Part shown: positions 42,692-52,646 of the stretch, one piece after another
Layout: each line of letters opens with the position of its first letter
Numbering within the stretch: the first letter of the stretch is position 1
Assembly (NCBI GenBank): GCA_943330705.2
Contig: CALQIT020000001.1
Location: 62,001 to 126,000, forward strand
Length of the DNA: 64,000 nt
Source of the DNA: Streptomyces griseus
GTDB lineage: Bacteria; Bdellovibrionota; Bdellovibrionia; Bdellovibrionales; Bdellovibrionaceae
Reading direction: 5' to 3'
Made by a program: the position numbers and the translations under genes
Notes under the pieces: generated by a model
What the model saw: the letters and a program-made list of their open reading frames with translations, nothing else
Database searches by the model: none
Told to the model about the DNA's origin: nothing

Positions 42692-44011
42692 ATGGCATTT
42701 TTGCCAGCAGAAATTATTAAGAAAAAAAGAAATGGCGCCATCCTGAGTCCGCCAGAGATTGATCAGTTCATTTCCGGATTTACTATGGGGTCAATCCCTG
42801 ACTACCAAATGGCAGCATTACTCATGGCAATTTACTTTCAAGGCATGAATGAGACTGAAACTTTGGCGTTAACCAAATCCATGTTGCACTCTGGAACGGT
42901 TGTCGATCTGGCACATATTCCAGGTTTTAAGGTTGATAAACACAGCACCGGCGGGGTGGGCGATAAAACCAGTTTAATTTTAGGCCCTATTGTTGCGGCA
43001 GCGGGGGTCGCGGTACCAATGATATCTGGTCGTGGACTTGGACATACAGGCGGCACCCTTGATAAACTTGAAAGTATTCCTGGCTTCAATACACAATTAA
43101 CTTTGTCGCAATTTATTGAGGCTGTTGAAAAAATTAAAATTTGTTTTGCGGGACAAACAAAAGATATCTGTCCGGCAGATAAAAAGATTTATTCGCTACG
43201 AGATGTTACCGGCACCGTCGAAAACCTTTCATTGATTTGCGCAAGTATTATGTCCAAAAAGTTAGCCGAAGGGATCGATGGTTTAGTTCTAGACGTAAAA
43301 TTTGGCTCTGGCGCTTTTATGAAGAATCCCGAAAAATCTGAAGAGCTTGCACTGGGCTTAATTGCTATTGCCAAAGGTTACGGGAAAAAAGTTGTCGCCT
43401 TACTAACTAATATGGACCAACCTTTAGGCGCTTTCGCGGGAAATTCTTTAGAAGTTCAAGAGTGTCTTGATATTTTGCAAGGCACGGTTCCAGCCTCAGT
43501 GGCCCGTCGCAAATTTTACAATGAGACGCGAGAACTTTCTTTGCAGCTATCTGCCCATATGCTTTTCATTGCCGGATCGGCTAAGGATTTTAAATCTGCC
43601 TATGAATTGGCAGAAAATACTTTGCAATCGGGAAAGGCATACAAAAAATTTGTCGAACTTTGCGAAGTACATGGCGGGAAAATTTTAGAATTGCCTCGTC
43701 CCAACCATTCTCTTCCGGTTTTAGCCACTCAATCCGGCTATATTTCGAAAATGAATTCTGAGGCCATTGGTATTTGTGGAATTTTGATTCATGCTGGTCG
43801 CTCTAAGGTTACTGATGTGATTGAACCCACCGCAGGGATTGAATTCCATGCAAAAATCGGTGATCAGGTCAAAATTGGCGAACTTCTATTTACTTTTTAT
43901 GGCGCTGATTTATCCTTGCTCCAGGCAAACTCGGATCGATTGCGAGCCACTGTTACTATTTCGCAGGTCCAACCAACCGTGCTTCCGCTGATTCTGAAGG
44001 TCATTTCGTAA
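42692..44011 (+). CDS. deoA: Thymidine/pyrimidine-nucleoside phosphorylase
   Basis: Phosphorolysis of thymidine, and uridine in Pdp-type enzymes, to base and (deoxy)ribose-1-phosphate. The N-terminus FLPAEIIKKKRNGAILSPPE, the phosphate motif KHSTGGVGDKTSL and the glycine-rich SGRGLGHTGGTLDKLES are diagnostic. The C-terminal alpha/beta domain has HAGRSKVTDVIEP. I chose ATG 42692 for family fit; GTG 42680 is also open with AGGGG upstream. The length is about 439 residues. It is directly followed by the purine enzyme gene. Confidence 0.92.
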   Translation: MAFLPAEIIKKKRNGAILSPPEIDQFISGFTMGSIPDYQMAALLMAIYFQGMNETETLALTKSMLHSGTVVDLAHIPGFKVDKHSTGGVGDKTSLILGPIVAAAGVAVPMISGRGLGHTGGTLDKLESIPGFNTQLTLSQFIEAVEKIKICFAGQTKDICPADKKIYSLRDVTGTVENLSLICASIMSKKLAEGIDGLVLDVKFGSGAFMKNPEKSEELALGLIAIAKGYGKKVVALLTNMDQPLGAFAGNSLEVQECLDILQGTVPASVARRKFYNETRELSLQLSAHMLFIAGSAKDFKSAYELAENTLQSGKAYKKFVELCEVHGGKILELPRPNHSLPVLATQSGYISKMNSEAIGICGILIHAGRSKVTDVIEPTAGIEFHAKIGDQVKIGELLFTFYGADLSLLQANSDRLRATVTISQVQPTVLPLILKVIS

Positions 44012-44024
44012 GGAGATTTGGAAA

Positions 44025-44876
44025 ATGGAAAATATTGATGTTGTAAAGAAATCCATGGAGAAAACCATGGAGAAGCTAAATCAAACTGTTTCTTTTCTGC
44101 AAAAGAAAATCAAAATAACTCCTGAAATCGCAATTACCTTAGGTAGCGGGCTTGGGGCTTTTGCAAAAAAAATTCAAATTGAAGTATCCATCCCTTTTTC
44201 TGAAATTCCCAATTTTTTCGCGCCAACTGTCATTGGTCACTCGGGACTTTTGATTGTTGGGCTGATCGAGGGTCGCAGGGTTTTAGCTCTGCAAGGGCGA
44301 ACCCATTTTTACGAAGGACACTCGATGGATGAAGTGGTTTTCCCGACTCGGGTTTTGGGTCTTTTAGGAGTTAAGACCTTAATTTTGACCAACTCTGCCG
44401 GAGGTTGCGGCGACGGAATGCAGGCTGGTGATTTAATGATCATCGAAGATCACCTTAACTTGACGGGGACCAATCCCTTGATTGGACCAAATCTAAACGA
44501 GCTTGGCCCACGTTTTCCCGACATGACCGAGGCTTACGACAAAGAACTGCGTGCCAAGCTTGAGAGTATCTTTAAAACAAATGGAGTTCGTTACCAAAAG
44601 GGCATCTATGGTGGTCTTTCTGGGCCTACCTATGAAACCCCAGCAGAAGTTCGATACCTAAAGATGATTGGTTGTTCCGCAGTTGGCATGAGCACTGTCA
44701 GCGAATGCATTGTCGCCAATCACATGGGAATGAAGGTGTCTGGCATCAGCTGCATTACGAACCTTGCAGCAGGCATTGCAAGTCACAAACTGAGCCATAA
44801 CGACGTCACCGAAACTGCAACAAAGGTCGAGGCTGCCTTCACCAAAGCGCTTATGGATTTCGTCGCTGTTATCTAG
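44025..44876 (+). CDS. punA: Purine nucleoside phosphorylase (trimeric type)
   Basis: A 283-residue family-II PNP that splits purine (deoxy)nucleosides with phosphate. GSGLGAFA near residue 42 is the phosphate loop, GRTHFYEGHS holds catalytic His, and LTNSAGGCGDGMQAGDLMII and SGPTYETPAEVR are base-site motifs. It pairs with deoA, so purine and pyrimidine nucleosides are salvaged together. An AGGAG lies ahead of the ATG. Confidence 0.92.
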   Translation: MENIDVVKKSMEKTMEKLNQTVSFLQKKIKITPEIAITLGSGLGAFAKKIQIEVSIPFSEIPNFFAPTVIGHSGLLIVGLIEGRRVLALQGRTHFYEGHSMDEVVFPTRVLGLLGVKTLILTNSAGGCGDGMQAGDLMIIEDHLNLTGTNPLIGPNLNELGPRFPDMTEAYDKELRAKLESIFKTNGVRYQKGIYGGLSGPTYETPAEVRYLKMIGCSAVGMSTVSECIVANHMGMKVSGISCITNLAAGIASHKLSHNDVTETATKVEAAFTKALMDFVAVI

Positions 44877-44914
44877 ATAAGCTAGTTTTATTTCAGCCAA
44901 AGCTAAGAGCTAAA

Positions 44915-44941
44915 AAATAAGGTCTTATTTACAATTTTTTT
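44915..44941 (+). terminator. AT-rich terminator after the nucleoside phosphorylase pair
   Basis: Perfect seven-base stem AAATAAG/CTTATTT with a GT loop, followed by ACAATTTTTTT. The stem is AT-only, so strength is uncertain. Confidence 0.5.
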
Positions 44942-45048
44942 GTCGAACTTCTAGATGCTGGACCTTTGCCTAGGGTCCAGTAATTTGCGCCAAATCGTAT
45001 ATCTTTTTACCAGCCTTTATTCCCGGTAAACACCTGCCGATAAGCTAA

Positions 45049-45101
45049 CCAGCGCCCACTTTGCCCGCGTCTCACTGATAAGACGCTTCCGCGCGCTGGA
45101 G
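45049..45101 (+). promoter_or_regulatory. Leader hairpin that could hide the ribosome site of the protease gene
   Basis: Outer arms CCAGCGC (45049-45055) and GCGCTGG (45093-45099) enclose an inner stem GCGTCT (45067-45072)/AGACGC (45081-45086). The 3' arm includes the first two bases of the GGAG (45098-45101), five bases before the ATG. Pairing would partly mask the ribosome site. Confidence 0.45.
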
Positions 45102-45106
45102 AAAAC

Positions 45107-46366
45107 ATGGAAGTAATCAAGGCAGGATTTACGATAGGAACCTTGGTGTTGCTGGTGGCTTGCTCGCCAAAAAAAGATGTAAGCGGAGTATTTCCAGAAA
45201 AAGAAGACACTCAAGCATCAACCTGCACGGCAGACCGGATGAGCAGCCAATTCATCGTGCAATGGGAAGATGGTCACATTTCAATTGAAAATGAGTTCGA
45301 TGCCGATGCTTTTTCTAGAAATTTTATCGAACCCAGGTTACTTGCAATTAAGCATGTCGAATTTGATAAAGAAATATCTGTTAACGACACCACCACCTAT
45401 GAAAAAAGTGGAACAGCATTGGATACTCCAGACAATTGGGGCGAAATGCGTATTGGTGCTGATAAAGCCTTAGCAGAAGGTGTTGATGGTGAAGGGGTTT
45501 TGGTTGCGGTTGTTGATGCAGGTATTACTTACTCCCACCCGCAGATAAACTCACGCCTTGCCAAAAATGATGCTGAAGCAAAAGGTCTTCCCGGCGTTGA
45601 TGACGACAAAAACGGACTGATCGACGACATTTACGGTTGGGATTTTTTTGCTAATAAACCGGAACCCGAAGTGAACTCCACAGAAGACCATGGGACCCAT
45701 GTTGCCGGAATTATCCTGGCCGACCCGAACCAAGGTGCAATGAAGGGAATTGCGCCAAAGGCACGCTTAGTCCCGGTTAATTTCATGGCCGCGGATGGCC
45801 GAGGCAGCCTTGGGGCCGCCATACAAGGCATTCAATACGCGGTAAGCCGTGGTGTTAAGGTAATTAACGCAAGCTGGGGTGGTCCATCATGCTCAAAAGC
45901 ACTCAGTGACGCTGTTTCGGCACTGAGTACGGCAAATGTCCTATTTGTCGCAGCATCCGGAAATGAATCAACAGATTATGACAAAGAGCCCTGGTACTAC
46001 TCTTACCCTGCGGTTTACAACTTTCCTCACCAAATCACTGTGGCGGCAACCAGCACAAGCGACTACATGGCGGGTTTTTCCAACCGAAGCTTTAATCTAG
46101 TTCATATCGGCGCCCCCGGGGTCGATATTATTAGCACCGTAAACTCTGGATATATGAAAATGTCAGGAACTAGCATGGCAGCACCCTTTGTTTCTGGCGC
46201 AGCTGCTTTGTTATGGAGTGCCAAACCAAGCGCAACCGCTGTGCAAATTAAGGCGGCATTACTTTCTTCGGCCGACGTGATCACTGGCAAAGAACTTAAG
46301 GTCTCGTCCCGTGGCCGTCTGAACGTAGTTAAGGCATTGGCAGAAATTCGACGTCTCGTCCCGTAA
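45107..46366 (+). CDS. Subtilisin-family (S8) serine protease, lipoprotein
   Basis: A 419-residue secreted protease with a lipobox (LLVAC, Cys19), so it is lipid-anchored. A propeptide-like region of about 80 residues follows (EFDADAFSRNFIEPR). The catalytic triad motifs are VVDAGI (Asp), DHGTHVAGI (His) and GTSMAAPFVSG (Ser); the oxyanion Asn is in AASGNE. The protein is complete and looks active. Secreted proteases are common in predatory bacteria, though that use here is inference. A leader hairpin precedes it. Confidence 0.9.
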   Translation: MEVIKAGFTIGTLVLLVACSPKKDVSGVFPEKEDTQASTCTADRMSSQFIVQWEDGHISIENEFDADAFSRNFIEPRLLAIKHVEFDKEISVNDTTTYEKSGTALDTPDNWGEMRIGADKALAEGVDGEGVLVAVVDAGITYSHPQINSRLAKNDAEAKGLPGVDDDKNGLIDDIYGWDFFANKPEPEVNSTEDHGTHVAGIILADPNQGAMKGIAPKARLVPVNFMAADGRGSLGAAIQGIQYAVSRGVKVINASWGGPSCSKALSDAVSALSTANVLFVAASGNESTDYDKEPWYYSYPAVYNFPHQITVAATSTSDYMAGFSNRSFNLVHIGAPGVDIISTVNSGYMKMSGTSMAAPFVSGAAALLWSAKPSATAVQIKAALLSSADVITGKELKVSSRGRLNVVKALAEIRRLVP

Positions 46367-46449
46367 AATTTTGGATGCTTCTCAAAAATTCCTCGTGGTA
46401 AAAAGACAGCTTATCTTGCGTGTAATTTCGCAATTAGAGGGATTTTTAT

Positions 46450-47739
46450 ATGAGGCGTTATATTTCGGATCTGAAGGACCTTGTTGGCCAAACCATCGAA
46501 CTTAAAGGTTGGGCCTATCAGGTTCGCTCATCGGGCAAGGTTAAATTCCTAGAACTTCGCGATGGCACAGGGATTGTCTCGTGCATCTTCTTTCGTGGCG
46601 AATGCGAGGACTCGGCATTTGATAACTTCGAACAGATTACCCAGGAATGCTCTTTAAGTTTGGTTGGTGTCGTTCGCCAACATCCAAAGCAAGCGGGTGT
46701 TTTTGAAATCGGCGCAAAGTCGATGGAGATTATTGGAAAATCCTCGGACTATCCCATTTCACCGAAAGATCATGGTACTGATTTCTTAATGGAGAATCGT
46801 CACCTGTGGCTGCGCTCAAAGCGGCAGCACGCAATTCTTCGGGTCCGGCATGAAATCATAAGTGCAATTCGTGATTTTTTTGATGGCCGTGGTTTTACCT
46901 TAACGGACGCTCCAATCTTTACGCCCAGTGCTTGCGAAGGAACCTCAAATCTTTTTGAAACCAAATTTTTTGATGAAAAAATGTATCTTTCCCAGAGTGG
47001 CCAATTATATATGGAAGCCACTGCTGCAGCCCTTGGAAAAGTTTATTGTTTTGGCCCAACTTTTCGCGCTGAAAAATCCAAAACCCGAAGACATCTTATA
47101 GAATTTTGGATGGTCGAGCCCGAAGTGGCTTTCAATGATATGTATGACAATATGGAGCTTGCTGAACAATTTGTTGAATACGTAGTCCAACGAACCCTAA
47201 AAAATAAAAGTGAAGAGCTAAAGTCCTTAGAGCGCGATTTTTCGAAATTGGAATGTATTAAAGGACCATTTCCACGTTTGCATTATCGGGACGCAGCAGA
47301 AATGGTAAAAAAAGAGAATCCTGAATTTATTATTGGCGATGATTTTGGCGCAGCTGATGAAACTATTATTGGCGCAAAATATGAGCGACCAGTTTTTGTG
47401 CATCACTATCCCGCTGCCGTTAAAGCTTTTTACATGAAGGAAGATCCAAAGGATCCAGGTTATGCCATGGGTTGCGACTTACTTGCACCTGAAGGCTACG
47501 GTGAAATGATTGGCGGTGGCCAACGGGAAGACAATCTGGAAATTTTACATCGAAAGATAAAGGAACATGGCCTGCGCGAAGAAGACTTCCGCTGGTACAA
47601 TGACCTGCGAAAATATGGATCTTTTCCGCACTCTGGTTTTGGTTTAGGTTTAGAAAGAACTGTGGGTTGGATTTGTGGACTTCCTCATGTGCGGGAAACA
47701 ATTCCATTCCCACGCCTTTACGGGCGCAGTTATCCATAA
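46450..47739 (+). CDS. asnS: Asparaginyl-tRNA synthetase
   Basis: A class II synthetase of 429 residues charging tRNA-Asn. The OB-fold anticodon domain is at residues 1-110 (TIELKGWAYQVRSSGKVKF). Motif 2 is FGPTFRAEKSKTRRHLIEFW and motif 3 is HSGFGLGLERTV; the GGGQRE loop holds the ATP site. Its features are those of AsnRS rather than AspRS: short, no GAD insertion, and a TFRAEKSKTRRHL motif. It stands between the protease and the carboxylase genes. Confidence 0.93.
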   Translation: MRRYISDLKDLVGQTIELKGWAYQVRSSGKVKFLELRDGTGIVSCIFFRGECEDSAFDNFEQITQECSLSLVGVVRQHPKQAGVFEIGAKSMEIIGKSSDYPISPKDHGTDFLMENRHLWLRSKRQHAILRVRHEIISAIRDFFDGRGFTLTDAPIFTPSACEGTSNLFETKFFDEKMYLSQSGQLYMEATAAALGKVYCFGPTFRAEKSKTRRHLIEFWMVEPEVAFNDMYDNMELAEQFVEYVVQRTLKNKSEELKSLERDFSKLECIKGPFPRLHYRDAAEMVKKENPEFIIGDDFGAADETIIGAKYERPVFVHHYPAAVKAFYMKEDPKDPGYAMGCDLLAPEGYGEMIGGGQREDNLEILHRKIKEHGLREEDFRWYNDLRKYGSFPHSGFGLGLERTVGWICGLPHVRETIPFPRLYGRSYP

Positions 47740-47824
47740 GCTTCATTTTATTTTACAACCCCAATATATTGAATTCGCAATTTAAAGATCAAAGAGTTGA
47801 TCAGTGTTTTGAAAGGAAGTTTAA

Positions 47825-49387
47825 GTGGATCAAGAAATAACAACCCAATTTCGCATTCAGAATTTAGAAGCCCGCAATGAGAAAGCAATGGAGGGCGGCG
47901 GAGCAAAGCGAATTGCAAAACACAAGCAAGGTAATCGACTGACGGCCCGTGAGCGTTTGGATATTTTATTAGATCCGGGCTCTTTTGTTGAAACCGATCG
48001 TTTCGTCGTTCATCGCTGTTCAAATTTTGACATGGAAAATAATCGCTCACCTGGGGACGGTGTTGTCACAGGCTATGGCCGGGTGAATGGCAAGCTTGTT
48101 TATGTGTATTCGCAAGACTTTACGGTGATTGGCGGCTCGATGTCGCGAACACAGGCCAATAAAATCTGTAAAATTATGGATTTGGCGGTCAAAAATGGCG
48201 CCCCCGTCATTGGGCTAAATGACTCAGGCGGAGCGCGAATCCAAGAAGGGGTTGAGTCCCTTGCTGGATACGCTGATATTTTCCTGCGTAACACATTGGC
48301 ATCTGGTGTTGTCCCGCAAATCACCGGCATTATGGGCCCGTGCGCAGGCGGAGCTGTCTATAGCCCTTCAATTACTGATTTTATCTTTATGGTCAAAGAC
48401 ACAAGTTACATGTTCGTAACTGGACCAGATGTAATTAAAACGGTCACTCACGAAGATGTTACCAAAGAAGAGCTTGGTGGCGCACTTACCCACAGTACAA
48501 AATCTGGCGTCGCACATTTTGCCTGCGACGATGATAAGCAAACTTTGCTAATGATCCGCGAGCTCATGAGTTTTTTACCCTCCAACAATTTGGATGATAC
48601 GCCAACCTTACCGACTAGAGATCGCCCCGACCGCATTTGTGAAATTTTAAACAAACTCATTCCGGATAATCCGAAAAAGCCATATGATATGCTTCAACTT
48701 ATTTCCGAAGTTGTTGATGAACATTACTTCTTGGAAGTGCACAAACACTTTGCCGGAAATATCATTGTTGGTTTTGCCCGACTCAATGGCCGCAGCGTCG
48801 GAATTGTTGCCAATCAACCACAAGTTTTAGCAGGTTGCCTAAATATTGAGGCCAGTAGAAAAGCGGCTCGCTTTATTCGCTTCTGTGACGCTTTCAATAT
48901 TCCGATAGTTTCATTAGTTGATGTGCCTGGTTTTCTGCCCGGGACAGACCAAGAATGGAGTGGCCTGATAACCCACGGCGCAAAATTGTTGTATGCTTAT
49001 GCGGAGGCAACCGTCCCAAAGGTAACTCTGATTACGCGCAAAGCTTATGGCGGTGCTTACATTGTAATGGGCTCTAAACTTCTAAGATCCGATATCAACT
49101 TGGCCTACCCAACAGCAGAAATTGCCGTTATGGGGGCAGAGGGTGCCGTGAATATTATCTTTCGCGAAGCCATCGCAAAAGCTAAAGATCCAGTGGCTGA
49201 AAAAGCGCGATTGATTAAAGAATATGAAGAAAAGTTTAGCAACCCGTATATTTCGGCCGAGCTTGGTCTAACTGATGAAGTGATCGAACCTTCGTTGACC
49301 AGAAAGCGTTTGATTGATGCTGTAGAGATGTTAAAAAATAAACGTGATGTAAATCCGCCAAAAAAACACGGAAATATCCCTCTGTAA
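47825..49387 (+). CDS. pccB: Propionyl-CoA carboxylase-type carboxyltransferase (beta) subunit
   Basis: A 520-residue carboxyltransferase that moves CO2 from biotin to an acyl-CoA. The start is GTG 47825 with AAAGGAAG upstream. [19 protein letters not shown] is the family N-terminus. The acyl-CoA region [19 protein letters not shown] and the [19 protein letters not shown] stretch match propionyl-CoA carboxylases more than methylcrotonyl or acetyl-CoA types. It is followed at 12 bases by the biotin carboxylase gene and then the biotin carrier gene, so the enzyme is built from three separate subunits. Confidence 0.9.
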   Translation: MDQEITTQFRIQNLEARNEKAMEGGGAKRIAKHKQGNRLTARERLDILLDPGSFVETDRFVVHRCSNFDMENNRSPGDGVVTGYGRVNGKLVYVYSQDFTVIGGSMSRTQANKICKIMDLAVKNGAPVIGLNDSGGARIQEGVESLAGYADIFLRNTLASGVVPQITGIMGPCAGGAVYSPSITDFIFMVKDTSYMFVTGPDVIKTVTHEDVTKEELGGALTHSTKSGVAHFACDDDKQTLLMIRELMSFLPSNNLDDTPTLPTRDRPDRICEILNKLIPDNPKKPYDMLQLISEVVDEHYFLEVHKHFAGNIIVGFARLNGRSVGIVANQPQVLAGCLNIEASRKAARFIRFCDAFNIPIVSLVDVPGFLPGTDQEWSGLITHGAKLLYAYAEATVPKVTLITRKAYGGAYIVMGSKLLRSDINLAYPTAEIAVMGAEGAVNIIFREAIAKAKDPVAEKARLIKEYEEKFSNPYISAELGLTDEVIEPSLTRKRLIDAVEMLKNKRDVNPPKKHGNIPL

Positions 49388-49399
49388 CCTGGAGTATTT

Positions 49400-50896
49400 A
49401 TGTTTAAAAAAGTTTTAGTGGCCAACAGAGGTGAAATCGCAATCCGAGTTACGCGCGCTTGCCGCGAGCTTGGAATTTTGACGGTTGCCGTATTTAGTGA
49501 CGCCGATCGTGATAGCCTTCATGTCTTTTTGGCTGACGAGGCCTATAATATTGGCCCGGCGCCAAGTACAGAATCCTATTTACGCGCTGACAAAATTCTT
49601 GAAGTTGCAATTAAAGCTGGGGTTGACGCCGTACATCCGGGATATGGATTTCTTTCAGAGAACACCCATTTTGCAAGATCTTGTAAGGCCGCGGGAATTG
49701 TTTTCATTGGACCAACACCTGAAAATATCGAAGCCATGGGTGATAAGCTTTCAGCCAAAGCATTGATGAGAAATGCAAAAGTTCCCACCGTCCCGGGCAG
49801 CCCTGGCCCAGTTGAGACTGTGGAAGAAGCTCGAGTTATCTGCAAAGAAATAGGATTGCCAATTATTATCAAGGCTTCGGCAGGAGGTGGCGGAAAAGGA
49901 ATGCGCGTTGTTCGCCACGATTCAGAATTAGAAAGTGCTTTTCGGGCCTGCCGCTCGGAAGGCTTAAATTATTTCAAGGACAGTACTGTCTATATTGAAA
50001 AATTTGTAAGCGACCCTAAGCACATCGAAATTCAAGTTTTTGGAGACACCCACGGCAACACTGTTCATCTTTTTGAGCGCGAATGTTCAGTGCAAAGGCG
50101 TCATCAAAAAATTATTGAAGAGTCCCCCTCCCCTTCGGTACCAAATGATGTTCGTTTAAAAATGGGGGAATGTTCAGTTCGTGCAGCCAAACAAATTGGC
50201 TATGTCGGCGCCGGAACTATCGAGTTCATTTTTGATAATTCGACCAAAGAATTCTACTTTATGGAAATGAATACTCGCTTACAGGTTGAACATCCAATAA
50301 CTGAAATTGTAACCGGCACAGATCTGGTTAAAGAGCAAATTTTTGTGGCACTTGGTAGAAAGCTCAGCTTCCGGCAAGAAGATCTTAAACAAAAAGGACA
50401 TGCTATCGAAGTCCGGATTTGCGCTGAAGACCCGGTCACCTACCAGCCAAGCCCTGGATTGATTCGTGCTTGTCGACATCCGCAAGGGCCCTTTGTTCGC
50501 GTGGATTCTTACGCCTACCCTGGCTACGAAGTTCCAATTTATTACGATCCGATGATCGCCAAAGTCATTACCTGGGGGGAAACAAGACAAGAAGCAATAG
50601 CTCGTATGGAGCGTTCCTTAAGCGAGTTCATTCTTTCTGGTATCCGCTCAAATATTGCCCTTCATAAAACAATTTTAAAACATCCAAAATTTTTGGATGG
50701 AAGCTATACGACTCAGTTCTTGGAAAAAAACTTTGAATTGATGGAACCAGAAATGTTTAAAGAAGTTCCAGAACACGTATTTCTAATTGCTGCAGCAATC
50801 ACCGCATTTAATGACAGAAAATCAAAAGACGTTCGTAGCCTAAATGTGGTATCGAATTGGAAGCGTGTTGGCCGCAAAATCCAACTGAGGATGTAG
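49400..50896 (+). CDS. accC: Biotin carboxylase subunit
   Basis: A 498-residue ATP-grasp biotin carboxylase: VLVANRGEIAIRVTRACREL at the start, the glycine-rich ATP lid KASAGGGGKGMR, and the catalytic block FYFMEMNTRLQVEHPITE. It carboxylates biotin on the carrier encoded next. It is the partner of the carboxyltransferase upstream. It could be named pccA, but the biotin carrier domain is on a separate gene, so the accC-like form is more precise. Confidence 0.9.
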   Translation: MFKKVLVANRGEIAIRVTRACRELGILTVAVFSDADRDSLHVFLADEAYNIGPAPSTESYLRADKILEVAIKAGVDAVHPGYGFLSENTHFARSCKAAGIVFIGPTPENIEAMGDKLSAKALMRNAKVPTVPGSPGPVETVEEARVICKEIGLPIIIKASAGGGGKGMRVVRHDSELESAFRACRSEGLNYFKDSTVYIEKFVSDPKHIEIQVFGDTHGNTVHLFERECSVQRRHQKIIEESPSPSVPNDVRLKMGECSVRAAKQIGYVGAGTIEFIFDNSTKEFYFMEMNTRLQVEHPITEIVTGTDLVKEQIFVALGRKLSFRQEDLKQKGHAIEVRICAEDPVTYQPSPGLIRACRHPQGPFVRVDSYAYPGYEVPIYYDPMIAKVITWGETRQEAIARMERSLSEFILSGIRSNIALHKTILKHPKFLDGSYTTQFLEKNFELMEPEMFKEVPEHVFLIAAAITAFNDRKSKDVRSLNVVSNWKRVGRKIQLRM

Positions 50897-50897
50897 T

Positions 50898-51425
50898 ATG
50901 TATTTTGAAGCTGAACTAAAAGGTAAAAAGTTTAAAGTCGATGTGATAGAAAATAAAAATCACTGGAAAATTTCTTTGCAAGAAGAAGGTAGCCAATGGG
51001 TTCACTACGACCTATCAAAAGACGACTACAAACGATCAGAAAGCTATTTTAGCTTTTTATTTCAGGGCGCATCTTACATGATCGACGTTGTTGGAAAAGA
51101 CACTTTGTATACAATCTATACAAGGAACTCATTCAAATCAGTGAAAATATTTAATGAAGAAATGCTTCTGCATGAATCACTGAAGCGGGGTGGTGGACTT
51201 GGTGCCGACAAAGAATTAAAATGCGGAATGCCTGGAAAAATTATCGAAATTTTTGTCAAAGAAGGTGATGTGGTAAAACCCAACAAGCCTCTGTTAATAA
51301 TGGAAGCGATGAAAATGGAAAACGAAATGCGCAGTTCGTCGGAAGTGAAAATTAAACAAATTTGTGTCAAACAAGGGGATTCGGTTGATTCGGGGACAGT
51401 TCTAATTAAATTTGAAACCCCGTAG
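50898..51425 (+). CDS. Biotin carrier protein of the acyl-CoA carboxylase
   Basis: A 175-residue protein ending in a biotinyl domain: CGMPGKIIEIFVKEGDVVKP followed by the biotinylation site MEAMKMENEM (Lys at the centre). The N-terminal 90 residues form a separate domain, probably the BT domain that links carrier and carboxyltransferase in propionyl-CoA carboxylases. It starts one base after the biotin carboxylase stop. This split gene order pccB-BC-BCCP is found in many Gram-negative lineages. Confidence 0.88.
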   Translation: MYFEAELKGKKFKVDVIENKNHWKISLQEEGSQWVHYDLSKDDYKRSESYFSFLFQGASYMIDVVGKDTLYTIYTRNSFKSVKIFNEEMLLHESLKRGGGLGADKELKCGMPGKIIEIFVKEGDVVKPNKPLLIMEAMKMENEMRSSSEVKIKQICVKQGDSVDSGTVLIKFETP

Positions 51426-51438
51426 CTGATAGTGAATT

Positions 51439-52206
51439 CTATTCATTTTCATTCTGATTTTCAGCTTCAGTTTTTTTCATCTCAAAGAAACCGACAATAA
51501 GTATTGAAATCTCGTAAAGCACTATCATCGGCCCAAGCATCATTAACATGCTCAAAAGATCAGGCGGAGTAATTAACGCCGAAATTGTTGATAACGCTAC
51601 GATCGCATAGCGACGCTTCTCGCGAAGTAGTTTTTGGTTCACAATACCTAGCATCCCAAGAAGCACAATAATCAGAGGCAACTCAAATGCCGCACCAAAC
51701 ATCATAGTCGACCAAACAAAAAACGACAAATACTGGTCGATGGTAATCATTGGTTTATCGACGTCACCACCAAAATTAAAAAGATATTTAAACGCTGCAG
51801 GCAAAGCTAAAAAGTAAGCGAAAGAAATTCCAGTTATAAAAAGAACCGTTCCGCTGATTATAAATCCAACTGTATATTTTTTTTCTTTACTATAAAGACC
51901 TGGTGCAACGAATTTCCATATTTGATAGATCCAGAAAGGACAAGAAAACACAATTCCCGCAAAAAAAGATAATTTAATATGGGCGATGAATTTATCTGCA
52001 GGTCCCGTAAAAACCAAACCGCCACCGGGAAGATAAGGGGCGGCAGGACTTCGCAAAAAATCAAAAATTTGCTGACTGAAATAGAAACAAGCTCCGGTAG
52101 AAAGAGCAATAATCCAAGCCGAATTAATCAGTCGCGTTCTGAGCTCACCGAGATGGTCGACTAAAGTAAAATTCTGCTTTTCAAGTTCTTCGTTTTTTTT
52201 GGTCAT
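51439..52206 (-). CDS. tatC: Sec-independent translocase TatC
   Basis: A 255-residue six-helix membrane protein that recognises twin-arginine signal peptides. The N-terminal FTLVDHLGELRTRLI and the conserved PFWIYQIWKFVAPGLYSKEKK periplasmic-loop block are diagnostic. Charged N- and C-terminal tails are present. It overlaps tatB by 26 bases, so the two are cotranscribed. No tatA is adjacent. Confidence 0.95.
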   Translation of the reverse strand: MTKKNEELEKQNFTLVDHLGELRTRLINSAWIIALSTGACFYFSQQIFDFLRSPAAPYLPGGGLVFTGPADKFIAHIKLSFFAGIVFSCPFWIYQIWKFVAPGLYSKEKKYTVGFIISGTVLFITGISFAYFLALPAAFKYLFNFGGDVDKPMITIDQYLSFFVWSTMMFGAAFELPLIIVLLGMLGIVNQKLLREKRRYAIVALSTISALITPPDLLSMLMMLGPMIVLYEISILIVGFFEMKKTEAENQNENE

Positions 52207-52594
52207 CTATTTCACTTTTTTTGTCAGAGCCGTCAGTGGTTTGAATTTCAACAAGCGAGAGTTGTTCATTTTCTAAGTGAGAAAAATCAGGGCGATGTGC
52301 GGGGTCTGAATATGTCGGGCCATTTTCCCCACTGTCGGAAGAAATCGGCACCTGATTGGTGTTTAGATTGTCAGTTTTAATATTTAAATCCATGTTTTCA
52401 GAGATATTTTTTTTAATTTCTAAAAGGTGAGGATCTAAATGCTTGGTTGTGAATTCATCTTTGATAGAATCAGTTGTTCGTTTCATTTCATTCAAAAAAC
52501 GACCCAAGGTTCTCGCTAGCTGTGGGAGCTCCTTGGGGCCAATAAAGATCAATGCAATAATAACTAAAAAGGCAATTTCGCTCATGCTAAACAT
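52181..52594 (-). CDS. tatB: Sec-independent translocase TatB
   Basis: A 137-residue single-helix protein: the N-terminal helix MSEIAFLVIIALIFIGPKEL has the Glu and the Pro hinge (GPKELPQLARTLGR). An amphipathic helix follows and then an acidic, disordered tail. The length and the longer tail favour TatB over TatA. It overlaps tatC. Start could be Met1 or Met4. Confidence 0.88.
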   Translation of the reverse strand: MFSMSEIAFLVIIALIFIGPKELPQLARTLGRFLNEMKRTTDSIKDEFTTKHLDPHLLEIKKNISENMDLNIKTDNLNTNQVPISSDSGENGPTYSDPAHRPDFSHLENEQLSLVEIQTTDGSDKKSEIDDQKKRRT

Positions 52595-52646
52595 ATAGTC
52601 TTTTTTATACTCTTAAGGCTTTACAGAGTCACTTTTCTTTTCGGAT

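Noticed and set aside
44958-44980. Hairpin CTGGACC/GGTCCAG as a terminator
   Set aside because: The stem is good but there is no T run after it; the AT-rich hairpin just before (44915-44941) is the better terminator candidate.
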